A stretch of DNA of 49,525 nucleotides from an uncultured Sphingomonas sp. Its GTDB lineage: Bacteria > Pseudomonadota > Alphaproteobacteria > Sphingomonadales > Sphingomonadaceae. The stretch covers positions 1 to 49,525 of the forward strand of contig NZ_CALMAW010000067.1 of the NCBI RefSeq assembly GCF_937859915.1. Direction: 5' to 3'. The position numbers and the translations under genes are program-made. Under the pieces are notes generated by a model. That model was not told the DNA's origin. It saw nothing but the letters and a program-made list of their open reading frames with translations, and made no database searches. Below are positions 24,484 to 31,326 of the stretch, piece after piece (the stretch's first letter is position 1; the number at the start of each line of letters is the position of its first letter).

Positions 24484-25194
24484 ATGGCTGCCATGATCGA
24501 TTGCCCCTCGCCCAATTTCGACGAGCGCACGCTGCCCGTCTCGATGGTCGTGCTCCACTATACCGGCATGCAGGATGCACAGTCCGCCTTCCGTAGGCTG
24601 ACCGATCCCGAGGCCAAGGTCTCGGCGCATTATATGATCGCCGAGGACGGGCAGGTGATCTGCCTGGTCGAGGAGGACAAGCGGGCGTGGCATGCCGGGC
24701 GCAGCTATTGGCGCGGGCTCACCGACATCAACTCGGCGAGCATCGGCATCGAGCTGGTCAATCCCGGACATGAGTTCGGCTATCGGCCGTTCGCCGAGGA
24801 GCAGATGGCGGCGCTGATCACGCTGATGATGGGCATCGTGCCGCGCTACGGCATCACCCGCGGCAACATCGTCGGCCATTCGGACATCGCGCCGTCGCGC
24901 AAGGAGGATCCGGGCGAGCTGTTCGACTGGGAGCGGCTGGCCAAGCTTCGGCTCGCGCTGCCGCGCCCCGAGGAATATCTGACCGACCCGCATTGGACCG
25001 ATGCCGGCTTCCTGCTCGCGCTCGAACGCTTCGGCTACGACATCGTCGACCAGGAGGCCGCGGTCCGTGCCTTCCAGCGCCGTTTTCGACCCGCCAATCT
25101 GGATGCGGTGATCGACGGCCAGTGCCGCGCGATCCTGCTCTCGCTGCTGACCGGCGGCGACAAGGGCGCGGCATTGCGGGCGGGGGCGGGGTGA
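24484..25194 (+). CDS. N-acetylmuramoyl-L-alanine amidase (amidase_2, AmiD-like)
   Basis: A 236-residue zinc amidase that cuts the amide between MurNAc and the peptide. Zinc ligands are in VVLHYTGM and VGHSDIAPSRKEDPGELFDW; the acid is in IGIELVNPG. A C-terminal peptidoglycan-binding-like segment (FLLALERFGYDIVDQEAAVRAFQRRF) follows. No clear signal peptide is seen, so it may act in peptidoglycan recycling in the cytoplasm. An ATG at 24493 is a possible alternative start. Confidence 0.9.
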   Translation: MAAMIDCPSPNFDERTLPVSMVVLHYTGMQDAQSAFRRLTDPEAKVSAHYMIAEDGQVICLVEEDKRAWHAGRSYWRGLTDINSASIGIELVNPGHEFGYRPFAEEQMAALITLMMGIVPRYGITRGNIVGHSDIAPSRKEDPGELFDWERLAKLRLALPRPEEYLTDPHWTDAGFLLALERFGYDIVDQEAAVRAFQRRFRPANLDAVIDGQCRAILLSLLTGGDKGAALRAGAG

Positions 25195-25201
25195 GCATCC
25201 T

Positions 25202-25221
25202 CCGTTCGTCAGCACGAACGG
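25202..25221 (+). terminator. Hairpin after the amidase gene (mini family-C palindrome)
   Basis: CCGTTCGT (25202-25209) and ACGAACGG (25214-25221) form a perfect 8-bp stem with a 4-base loop, followed by GTTTTGG. The arm sequence equals the outermost part of palindrome family C, so it looks like a fully collapsed copy. It could end transcription before rnpB. Confidence 0.5.
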
Positions 25222-25267
25222 GTTTTGGCTTTCTTCGTCGCGCCCCTTCCGCTAACGCCCCTCGCGT

Positions 25268-25661
25268 CAGAGGGTCGGGCGGCCGCGGCCTCGCGCAAGC
25301 GGGGGCGAGGAAAGTCCGGGCTCCACGGAAAGTACGGTGCCGGGTAACGCCCGGCGGGGGCGACCCCAGGGACAGTGCCACAGAAAACAAACCGCCCTGC
25401 AACCAGGTCTCTGGGGCCAGGGTAAGGGCGAAACGGTGCGGTAAGAGCGCACCGCGCCCCTGGTAACAGGGGCGGCACGGCAAACCCCACCGGGAGCAAA
25501 ACCGAATAGGGATCGCACGAACCTTCGGGTTCAGGGGCCGCTTCCGCCTCGCGATCCGGGTTGGTTGCTGGAGGCGGCGAGCGATCGCCGTCCTAGAGGA
25601 ATGGTCGCCCATCCCCGGATTTCGGTCCGGGGTGGACAGAACCCGGCTTACAGACCCTCTG
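25268..25661 (+). ncRNA. rnpB: RNase P RNA
   Basis: A type A RNase P RNA of about 394 nt that processes tRNA 5' ends. The ends pair as P1: CAGAGGGTC (25268-25276) with GACCCTCTG (25653-25661). Conserved parts are GAGGAAAGTCCGGGCTCC (CR I), ACAGTGCCACAGAAAACA, GGTAAGAGCGCACCG, GGCAAACCCC and the 3' ACAGAACCCGGCTTACAG. The boundaries come from the P1 pairing. Confidence 0.96.
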
Positions 25662-25711
25662 GCATTTTCCCCCTTTGGCTTTTGCGGACTCATGCCCTAG
25701 CAGGGGCGGCG

Positions 25712-26371
25712 ATGCTCGAAAGCCCGACGCCGGACCGCAACGCCACCGTCCTGCTGCTGCTGGCGATCGCCGGTTGCGTCGACGTCGTCGGCCTCGGCGA
25801 GACCAGCCGCTATTTCGTCTCCTATATGAGCGGCAATACGACTCAGCTCGGCCAGCTGCTCGCCTATCACGACTATGCGGCCGCACTGATGCCGATCGGG
25901 CTTATCGCTTTGTTCGTCGGCGGCGCGACGCTGGGCACGCTGATCGTCGAGGCGGCAGGGGCGCGCGCGGCGGGCGCACTCCTGCTCGTCGAGGCGGCGC
26001 TGCTCGCGCTCGCCTATGCGGGTCTGGGCACGCTGCGGCCGATGCTGGGCGTGATCCTGCTGCCGGTGGCGATGGGGCTCGCCAACATCGTCACGCTGCA
26101 CAATGGCGGCGCCAGCCCCGGCACCACCTATGCGACCGGCACGCTGGTCAAGCTCGGCGTCGCGCTCGCCGGGCTCGGGCGCGACGGCGGCGGGAGCCGC
26201 GCGCGCGACGTGCTGCGCTATGCGATCATGTGGCTCGCGCTGCTCGCCGGCGGGATGCTGGGCGCGATCGGCCAGCTGCGCTGGGGCGCCGCGGTGCTGC
26301 TCGTCCCGGTCGCAGCACTGGCGGTGCTCGGCCTCGTCGACCTTATGCTGACTGGCCGCAGGCGCGCCTGA
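25712..26371 (+). CDS. DUF1275 (YoaK-type) membrane protein
   Basis: A 219-residue integral membrane protein with about six hydrophobic helices. GCVDVVGLGETSRYFVSYMSGNTTQLG near the N-terminus and NGGASPGTTYATGTLVKLG are the family signatures. Function is unknown for the family. The ATG at 25712 follows AGGGG and lies 50 bases after rnpB. The open frame upstream runs through rnpB and is not coding. Confidence 0.88.
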   Translation: MLESPTPDRNATVLLLLAIAGCVDVVGLGETSRYFVSYMSGNTTQLGQLLAYHDYAAALMPIGLIALFVGGATLGTLIVEAAGARAAGALLLVEAALLALAYAGLGTLRPMLGVILLPVAMGLANIVTLHNGGASPGTTYATGTLVKLGVALAGLGRDGGGSRARDVLRYAIMWLALLAGGMLGAIGQLRWGAAVLLVPVAALAVLGLVDLMLTGRRRA

Positions 26372-26426
26372 AAAATATCCGCGCGCGCAGTCGCCTAATC
26401 CCCTGCCGCACCCTAGATGGGGCAGG

Positions 26427-26963
26427 ATGACGAGACGGCAGACGCGATCCGACGACTGGGGCTTTCCCCGCTGGCGCAGCTACGGCAGCGAGACCGCGGC
26501 GGCGCGCGTGCGGCTGTGCGACCGCCACGGCTGCGACAAGCCCGGCGACCGGCCAGCCCCCAAATCGCCCAACAGCCCCGAACGCTGGTATTTCTGCGAA
26601 GAGCATGCCGGCGAGTACAATCGCAATTGGGACTATTTCCAGGGCCTGTCCGCCGAGGAGGCCGTCGCGCGCGAAGCAGACGAGCGGCGGACTTCGGCGG
26701 GCTACCGCGAATCGTCGCACAATGCCTGGGCGGGGCCCGGCGACGGCAGCCGCTCGCGCGACGAGATGCGCGCCTTCGACGCGCTCGAGCTCGAGAGCGA
26801 TGCGACGATGGACGAAGCCAAGGCGGCGTGGCGCCGGCTCGCCAAAGCCAACCATCCCGACGTCAAGCCGGGCGACGCGGCGGCCGCCGAGCGCTTCCGC
26901 AAAGTCCAGGCGGCGTGGGAGGTGCTGCGCACCGCCGAGGAGCGGCGCCAGGGCATCGCATGA
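26427..26963 (+). CDS. J-domain co-chaperone with N-terminal Cys/His motif
   Basis: A 178-residue protein with a C-terminal J domain (about 115-175): AFDALELESDATMDEAKAAWRRLAKANHPD, the HPD at 143-145, which stimulates DnaK-type ATPases. The N-terminal part has Cys31-x2-His34-x-Cys36 and Cys57-x2-His60, a possible zinc site, in sequence LCDRHGC and WYFCEEH. There is no G/F region or DnaJ zinc finger. It overlaps the next gene (ATGA). Confidence 0.87.
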   Translation: MTRRQTRSDDWGFPRWRSYGSETAAARVRLCDRHGCDKPGDRPAPKSPNSPERWYFCEEHAGEYNRNWDYFQGLSAEEAVAREADERRTSAGYRESSHNAWAGPGDGSRSRDEMRAFDALELESDATMDEAKAAWRRLAKANHPDVKPGDAAAAERFRKVQAAWEVLRTAEERRQGIA

Positions 26964-27289
26964 AGACGCTGGTCCGGTCGCATTGGTCGAAGACGGTGTT
27001 GGTGTGCGGCAAATGCTCGAAGAAGCTGGGCGGCGGGTTCGGTGAGAAGCGCGAGACGTCGCTGGTCAAGCTGCTGCGCAAGTTCGGCGGCGGCAAGAAG
27101 CGCAAGGCGGCGTTCGGCGTGATCGAGACGAAATGCCTCGGCATCTGCCCCAAGGGCGCGGTGGTGACGGTCGATGCCGCGCATCCCGGGCAGTGGCAGC
27201 TGATCGAGGCGGGAACGCCCGAGGGGCAGGTGATCGAGCGGCTGGGGCTGTTGGTGGATTTAAGACCAGAAGACACCCGTTCGCACTGA
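26960..27289 (+). CDS. Thioredoxin-like [2Fe-2S] ferredoxin-type protein; stop codon provided by a repeat
   Basis: A 109-residue protein with Cys16, Cys19, Cys59 and Cys63 (VCGKC, then KCLGICPKGAV), the ligand pattern of thioredoxin-fold [2Fe-2S] proteins. It is coupled to the J-domain gene. Its last residues TRSH and the TGA come from the left arm of a family C palindrome (CCCGTTCGCACTGAGCGC), so the original C-terminus was probably altered by the insertion. Confidence 0.85.
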   Translation: MKTLVRSHWSKTVLVCGKCSKKLGGGFGEKRETSLVKLLRKFGGGKKRKAAFGVIETKCLGICPKGAVVTVDAAHPGQWQLIEAGTPEGQVIERLGLLVDLRPEDTRSH

Positions 27290-27361
27290 GCGCAGGCGAG
27301 GTTCCAGGTCGGGCGCGGTGCGCTTGGCGCATGTCCTTCGAGTTCGCGCGGGACGAACGGG
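27277..27361. repeat. Palindrome family C, copy at a 3' end of a gene
   Basis: The left arm CCCGTTCGCACTGAGCGCAG and right arm TGTCCTTCGAGTTCGCGCGG then GACGAACGGGG match the family. It separates the ferredoxin gene from a convergent secreted protein gene and contributes the ferredoxin stop. Confidence 0.8.
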
Positions 27362-27369
27362 GTGGGGGC

Positions 27370-27795
27370 TTATTCGTCGCTCTCGGCGTCGGGCAGCGGA
27401 TCGCGGCCCGAGATGCGGCGCGCCAGCGCGGCGGTCGCCGCATAGTCGCCGAAGTCGCCCGAGAGTTGGAGTACATGGTCGCTGCCCAGCGCACCCGCCG
27501 GGCTTGTCCCGAGCGGCTTGCCGTCGAGCGCGCAGGCGATCGTGCCGTCGGCCGGCGGCGCGATCGCGGTGACCGCAGCCGATGCCAGCGTCACCATCAG
27601 CGAGGGCTTACCCGCCATGTCGGGGATGGCGCGCGCGTCGAGGATGTCGGTCGGCTTGAGCGCGTGGCCGGCAACGACGAACGCGCCGGTCGGATAGGTC
27701 TTTGCCGGCGGCCTTGCCGCGGGCTTGGCGGCAACCGCGCTGCCGCCCAGCAGCAGCGCGGCGCCGAGCGCCAGGAGCAGGCGCTTCCGCACCAT
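27370..27795 (-). CDS. Hypothetical secreted protein
   Basis: A 141-residue protein with a signal peptide (MVRKRLLLALGAALLLGGSAVA, cleavage after about Ala22-Ala23) and a short mature domain (TDILDARAIPDMAGKPSLMVTLAS). It overlaps the SufE stop by one base (TGATG), so the two are coupled. I recognise no family. The longer open frame in the same direction is a shadow of SufE. Confidence 0.75.
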   Translation of the reverse strand: MVRKRLLLALGAALLLGGSAVAAKPAARPPAKTYPTGAFVVAGHALKPTDILDARAIPDMAGKPSLMVTLASAAVTAIAPPADGTIACALDGKPLGTSPAGALGSDHVLQLSGDFGDYAATAALARRISGRDPLPDAESDE

Positions 27796-28208
27796 CACGC
27801 CGCGGCGTAGCGCGCCGCGGTGTCGCGGATCAGCGCGATCATGTTGGGGATGCCCTGCGTGCGGTTGGAGCTGAGCTGGTTCTTGAGATCGAACGGCGCG
27901 AGCGCGCCCTCGATGTCGGCGGCGGCGATTTCGGTCGCGGGCCGGTCCTGCACGGTCTTGAGCACCAGCGCGATGATGCCCTTGGTGATCGCCGCGTTCG
28001 AGTCGGCGAGGAAGTGCAGCCGGCCGTCCGCGGGATGCGTCGGATAGACCCACACCGAGGCCGAGCAGCCGCGGACCAGCGTCGCGTCGGTCTTGAGCGC
28101 CTCGGGCATCGGCTCGAGCTCGCGGCCGAGATCGATCAGCAGGCGGTAGCGATCGTCGGCGTCGAGAAATTCATATTCGTCGCGGACGGCGTCGAGGGTG
28201 GTGGCCAT
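27795..28208 (-). CDS. SufE-family cysteine desulfurase sulfur acceptor
   Basis: A 137-residue SufE protein. The persulfide-accepting Cys48 lies in VRGCSASVWV, the family signature, and MIALIRDTA closes the fold. SufE takes sulfur from a SufS-type desulfurase and stimulates it. No suf operon is nearby; the two desulfurases at 9969-12166 are candidates but not adjacent. ATG 28208 gives the normal N-terminus; an upstream start at 28262 is less likely. Confidence 0.92.
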   Translation of the reverse strand: MATTLDAVRDEYEFLDADDRYRLLIDLGRELEPMPEALKTDATLVRGCSASVWVYPTHPADGRLHFLADSNAAITKGIIALVLKTVQDRPATEIAAADIEGALAPFDLKNQLSSNRTQGIPNMIALIRDTAARYAAA

Positions 28209-28284
28209 GGAAGTGCGATTAGCAGGGGGGGCGGTTGGACGGAAGGGCGGAGCGTCCGACATCTGCCTGGCCTCCCTCCGCCTT

Positions 28285-28375
28285 CGTCATCCCGGACTTG
28301 ATCCGGGATCCATAGACGCAGCGCTCCTCAGTCGAACGCGGCGTATATGGATTCCCGCCTTCGCGGGAATGACGG
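28285..28375. repeat. Intergenic palindrome family A, copy 2 (reversed)
   Basis: CGTCATCCCGGACTTGATCC opens it and GGATTCCCGCC then TTCGCGGGAATGACGGGG closes it, with ATCCATA and TATGGAT inside. It is the mirror of copy 1 at 5075 and sits between the sufE promoter region and the end of the psp operon. Confidence 0.85.
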
Positions 28376-28395
28376 GGAGAGAGAGGCAAGGACGC

Positions 28396-28629
28396 CTAAA
28401 GATCGATCCCGGCCGCGATCGCTTCCAGCTTGCGGATGCGCTCGCGCAGGTCGGCGAGTTCGATGCGCGCGCCGGCGCTGGTGGGGCGGGGCAGGTCGGG
28501 CTCGCTGACCAGCGCATGGCGCTTGAGGTCGAGCCAGCCGCGCCAGCCGGCGAGGCTCGCGCTGGTCAGCATCGCCAGGCCGGCAAGGCCGGCGATCGAG
28601 ACGGTGAGCAGCGGAAGGATGTCGGTCAT
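28396..28629 (-). CDS. Small membrane protein of the psp operon (last gene)
   Basis: A 77-residue protein: one N-terminal membrane helix (TDILPLLTVSIAGLAGLAML), a basic segment (WRGWLDLKRHA) and a C-terminal helix LADLRERIRKLEAIAAG. The C-terminal helix resembles a shortened form of that in the preceding four small proteins. GGAGA precedes the start. It ends just before a repeat. Function unknown; position indicates a role in envelope stress. Confidence 0.75.
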   Translation of the reverse strand: MTDILPLLTVSIAGLAGLAMLTSASLAGWRGWLDLKRHALVSEPDLPRPTSAGARIELADLRERIRKLEAIAAGIDL

Positions 28630-28678
28630 CGCATCTCTCCTTGGGGCGGTGGGGTCGGCGCGGGCCGAGGTCGTGCCC

Positions 28679-28945
28679 TCAGGGCCGGTCGCGCAACGAT
28701 TCGATCTCGCGGTCGAGCGACGTCGAATGGTCGGTGGCGATCCGCTCGAGCACCGCGATCCGCTCTTTCAGCGAGCGGACCTCGTCGCGCAGCTGGCGGG
28801 CCTCGGCGTCGTCGGACGGGCGGGGCGGCATCGCGTCGAAACGGGGGCGGACGTTTCGGCCGCCGATGCCGCAGCGATCGCGGTAGAGCCGCGTGGCCAG
28901 CACCATCCCGATGATGATGACGACCATCCATTCTCCGTGGTGCAT
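28679..28945 (-). CDS. Small membrane protein, PspB-like, in the psp operon
   Basis: An 88-residue protein: one membrane helix (WMVVIIIGMVLATRLY), a short arginine-rich segment and a C-terminal coiled coil RDEVRSLKERIAVLERIATD then LDREIESLRD. The coiled coil closely matches that of the proteins at 28975 and 29251. AAGGAGA lies seven bases before the ATG. Topology (one helix, cytoplasmic coiled coil) is that of PspB. Confidence 0.8.
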   Translation of the reverse strand: MHHGEWMVVIIIGMVLATRLYRDRCGIGGRNVRPRFDAMPPRPSDDAEARQLRDEVRSLKERIAVLERIATDHSTSLDREIESLRDRP

Positions 28946-28974
28946 CGCAGGTCTCCTTAAGCTCGGGGTGGCGC

Positions 28975-29238
28975 TCAGTTGAGCGGGCTATCGCGCAGCC
29001 GGTCGATCTCGTCGGCAAGATTGGTCGAGCGATCGGTGAGGATGCGCTCGAGCACGGCGACGCGCTGTTCGAGCCGCTCGGTCTTGGCGGCATATTGCGC
29101 GGCCTTCTCGGCGGTGGCGTCGGTCGAGGCCTGCGCCATCCGCTCCTTGGCGGCGATCCATGCCTCGAACGGGCGGCGGGCGAGGGCCACGATCGGGATC
29201 GAGACCGCGATGATGGGAACGAGGATGCCGATGTCCAT
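28975..29238 (-). CDS. Small membrane protein, PspB-like, in the psp operon
   Basis: An 87-residue protein: an N-terminal membrane helix (IGILVPIIAVSIPIVALA), RRPFEAWIAAKERM, and a coiled coil RLEQRVAVLERILTD then LADEIDRLRD. It shares the LERI-x-TD and EIxxLRD motif with both neighbours. AGGGGA precedes the start. Not assigned to a named family. Confidence 0.8.
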   Translation of the reverse strand: MDIGILVPIIAVSIPIVALARRPFEAWIAAKERMAQASTDATAEKAAQYAAKTERLEQRVAVLERILTDRSTNLADEIDRLRDSPLN

Positions 29239-29250
29239 GATGAATTCCCC

Positions 29251-29565
29251 TTAGTTTACCGGGCCGCGCAGCGTCTCGATCTCGCGGTCGAGACGGTAGG
29301 CGCCATCGGTAACGATGCGCTCGATCGTGACGAGCCTGTCCTTGACCGCACCGAGTTCGGCACGGAGTTGCGCATTCTCCTGCGTGACCAAGCGCACCCG
29401 CTCCTCCGCCACGTCGGACGAATGGGGATAGATCGGCTCGCCCCAGCGCGTGCCCAGCGGATAGCCGTTCTTGATCTTCATCCGGGTCACGATCACCCAG
29501 GCGGGGGCGATGAACATCGTCGGGAAGGCGACGAGCGGTACGATGAGATCGGCAACATTCGACAT
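29251..29565 (-). CDS. Small membrane protein, PspB-like, in the psp operon
   Basis: A 104-residue protein: an N-terminal membrane helix (VADLIVPLVAFPTMFIAPAW), the segment RMKIKNGYPLGTRWGEPIY, and a C-terminal coiled coil QLRAELGAVKDRLVTIERIV then YRLDREIETLRG. The motif matches those of the downstream small proteins and of PspB. AAGGGGA precedes the start. Confidence 0.8.
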   Translation of the reverse strand: MSNVADLIVPLVAFPTMFIAPAWVIVTRMKIKNGYPLGTRWGEPIYPHSSDVAEERVRLVTQENAQLRAELGAVKDRLVTIERIVTDGAYRLDREIETLRGPVN

Positions 29566-29592
29566 AGTCTGTCCCCTTATCGTCCCGCGTCT

Positions 29593-29976
29593 TTAGCGCA
29601 GGCTGTCGATCTCGTCGGCGAGGCGACGGTTGTGGCTGGTATAATAGACTTCGAGGTCGCTGAGGCGACGGTCGATGTCGCGAAAGCTCGAGCGGACGTC
29701 GCGGACGCTGTTGCCGGGTGTGACGCGCGCCTTCTGCCAGAAGCGCTGATCCTCGCGGCTCATGTCCTCGAACTCGAGCGGCTTGTCGGCGGCCAGCCAG
29801 TTGGTCACCCAATAGGCGATCAGCGTCCAGGGGAAGCCGCCGATCACGGTGAGCAGCACCGCGGCGACACGGACCATGGTGACGTCGAGCCCTGTATAAT
29901 CGGCGATCCCGGAGCAGACGCCGAGCCATTTGGCGTTGCGCTTGTCGAGGTAGAATTTGGTGTAGCGAGCGGACAT
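29593..29976 (-). CDS. pspC: PspC-domain membrane protein
   Basis: A 127-residue PspC. FYLDKRNAKWLGVCSGIADY is the family signature; a membrane segment VAAVLLTVIGGFPWTLIAYW follows, then a cytoplasmic C-terminal half with a coiled coil ending LADEIDSLR. In enterobacteria PspB and PspC sense inner-membrane stress and draw PspA away from PspF. GGGAG lies eight bases before the ATG. Confidence 0.93.
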   Translation of the reverse strand: MSARYTKFYLDKRNAKWLGVCSGIADYTGLDVTMVRVAAVLLTVIGGFPWTLIAYWVTNWLAADKPLEFEDMSREDQRFWQKARVTPGNSVRDVRSSFRDIDRRLSDLEVYYTSHNRRLADEIDSLR

Positions 29977-30002
29977 GGACGTTACTCCCTATGCGATTGC
30001 GG

Positions 30003-30296
30003 TCAGGCGCGGCCCTGCCAGTCGTCGGCGTCGCGGCCCATTCCGCGCGGTGTGCGCTCGCTGCGATCGGGGACGGAGGGGCGCCAATTGGGGTCGTCGG
30101 CGGCAACGATGCGTTCGATCGTGGCAAGCCGCTCATCGAGCCGGCGGGCGAGATCATGCAGGCCGTCGAGGAGGTTTTCGTCCTCCATCGAGAGGCCGCG
30201 GGCCCGCCGCCACTGGCTGATATAGTGGAGCCCGATCCAGGGGAGCCCGATGAAGAGCATCCCGCAGATCATGATCGGGAGGAAGACGTCCTCCAT
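30003..30296 (-). CDS. pspB: PspB-type envelope stress protein
   Basis: A 97-residue PspB: one membrane helix (FLPIMICGMLFIGLPWIGLHY) followed by a basic segment and the coiled coil LHDLARRLDERLATIERIVA. An extra arginine- and proline-rich tail (about 75-97) exceeds the enterobacterial length of about 74. AGGAGG precedes the start, which lies four bases from the pspA stop. Confidence 0.9.
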   Translation of the reverse strand: MEDVFLPIMICGMLFIGLPWIGLHYISQWRRARGLSMEDENLLDGLHDLARRLDERLATIERIVAADDPNWRPSVPDRSERTPRGMGRDADDWQGRA

Positions 30297-30299
30297 GGA

Positions 30300-30983
30300 T
30301 CAGCCCTCCTGGCTGGCGGAGGCGCGGCCCATCCGGGCTTTGAGCGCCTCGAGCTCGGCATCGACCTTGTCGGACGAGCGCAGATCCGCAATCTCCTCCT
30401 CGAGCGTCTTGGGGGCGGCGCCCATGCCGGCGGCATCCGCCCTTCCTTCCGCGAAGTCGACGCGGCGCTCGAGCGTCTCGAAGCGTGCGAACGCCTCGTC
30501 GATCTTGGGGCCGTTGGTCATCTCGCGCAGCTTGTAGCGGTTGTGCGCGCTTTCCAGCCGCGCGACGATCGAGCTCTGGCGGGCGCGCGCCTCGCGCAGC
30601 TTGGTCTGCAGCTTGGTGATGTCCGCCTCGGACGCGCCGAGCGCATCGTCGAGCACGCCGATCTCCTCGCGGAGGCGGTCGGCCATGTCACCGGCCTTCT
30701 GCTTCTCGAGCAGCGCCGCCTTGGCGAGGTCCTCGCGATTCTTCGAGAGCGCGAGCTCGGCCTTCTCGGTCCAATTCTCCTGGAGCTTGTCGAGCTTGGC
30801 GATGTGGCGGCGCATCTCCTTCTGGTCGGCGATCGTGCGCGCGGCGGAGGCGCGAACCTCGATCAGCGTCTCCTCCATCTCCATGACGATCATGCGGATC
30901 ATCTTGGCGGGGTCCTCCGCCTTGTCGAGCAGGTCGGTGACGTTGGCGGCGATGATGTCTCGGGTGCGGGAGAAAATGCCCAT
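30300..30983 (-). CDS. pspA: Phage shock protein A
   Basis: A 227-residue PspA/IM30 protein. MGIFSRTRDIIAANVTDLLD forms the amphipathic membrane-binding helix; the remainder is long coiled coil (NWTEKAELALSKNREDLAKAAL, then DKVDAELEALKARMG). PspA binds stressed inner membrane and, when free, inhibits PspF. It is the first large gene of the operon; the ATG at 30983 replaces a longer shadow frame. Confidence 0.96.
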   Translation of the reverse strand: MGIFSRTRDIIAANVTDLLDKAEDPAKMIRMIVMEMEETLIEVRASAARTIADQKEMRRHIAKLDKLQENWTEKAELALSKNREDLAKAALLEKQKAGDMADRLREEIGVLDDALGASEADITKLQTKLREARARQSSIVARLESAHNRYKLREMTNGPKIDEAFARFETLERRVDFAEGRADAAGMGAAPKTLEEEIADLRSSDKVDAELEALKARMGRASASQEG

Positions 30984-31047
30984 TGTTGTGCTCCAGTGAA
31001 ACGAGTGGGGATGGCCGGGCGGGAGGGGGACCGCCCGGACCGGTCGG

Positions 31048-31155
31048 TCAGGCCAGCGCCGGACCGACCGCGGCGGCGAGGCAGGCGGCCGTCGCGAACA
31101 GGGTGACCAGCGCGGCGGTGACCGGGCTGCGCTCCGTTGCGTAAACATAGGACAT
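31048..31155 (-). CDS. 35-residue hydrophobic peptide heading the psp operon
   Basis: A short frame between the sigma-54 promoter and pspA encodes MSYVYATERSPVTAALVTLF followed by ATAACLAAAVGPALA: a short polar N-terminus then one hydrophobic helix. GGAG lies seven bases before the ATG and the start is about 45 bases from the predicted transcript start. It could be a membrane sensor peptide or a leader peptide that tunes pspA translation. No family recognised. Confidence 0.65.
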   Translation of the reverse strand: MSYVYATERSPVTAALVTLFATAACLAAAVGPALA

Positions 31156-31210
31156 GGCGTGTCTCCGTGCCTGAACGTGTGGACCGCCGGAGCGGTGACG
31201 GAAAGAGCCT

Positions 31211-31226
31211 TGCAGATGCCGTGCCA
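31211..31226 (-). promoter_or_regulatory. Sigma-54 promoter of the psp operon
   Basis: On the minus strand TGGCACGGCATCTGCA matches the -24/-12 consensus TGGCACG-N4-TTGC (here CTGC) with GG and GC correctly spaced. It faces pspA and stands next to the divergent sigma-54 activator gene pspF, as in the classical psp system. Transcription would begin near 31199. Confidence 0.82.
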
Positions 31227-31291
31227 AATTCGGAAGTCCCTGGTTTCCGGGGTTTTCCGTCGCTCGCACGCGACATAAGAACGTCACACTT

Positions 31292-31304
31292 GCCAAATGT
31301 TGGC
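31292..31304. promoter_or_regulatory. Possible PspF binding site (upstream activating sequence)
   Basis: GCCAA (31292-31296) and TTGGC (31300-31304) form a short palindrome with a 3-base centre, about 70 bases upstream of the sigma-54 promoter and just before pspF. The distance suits an enhancer-type activator site, and binding here could also let PspF repress itself. The motif is short, so support is modest. Confidence 0.4.
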
Positions 31305-31326
31305 GAATAGTCCCATTTCCGCCGCC

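Noticed and set aside
25565..25711. Longer start for the DUF1275 protein
   Set aside because: The extension lies inside the 3' part of the RNase P RNA; the ATG at 25712 has a ribosome binding site and begins the conserved protein.
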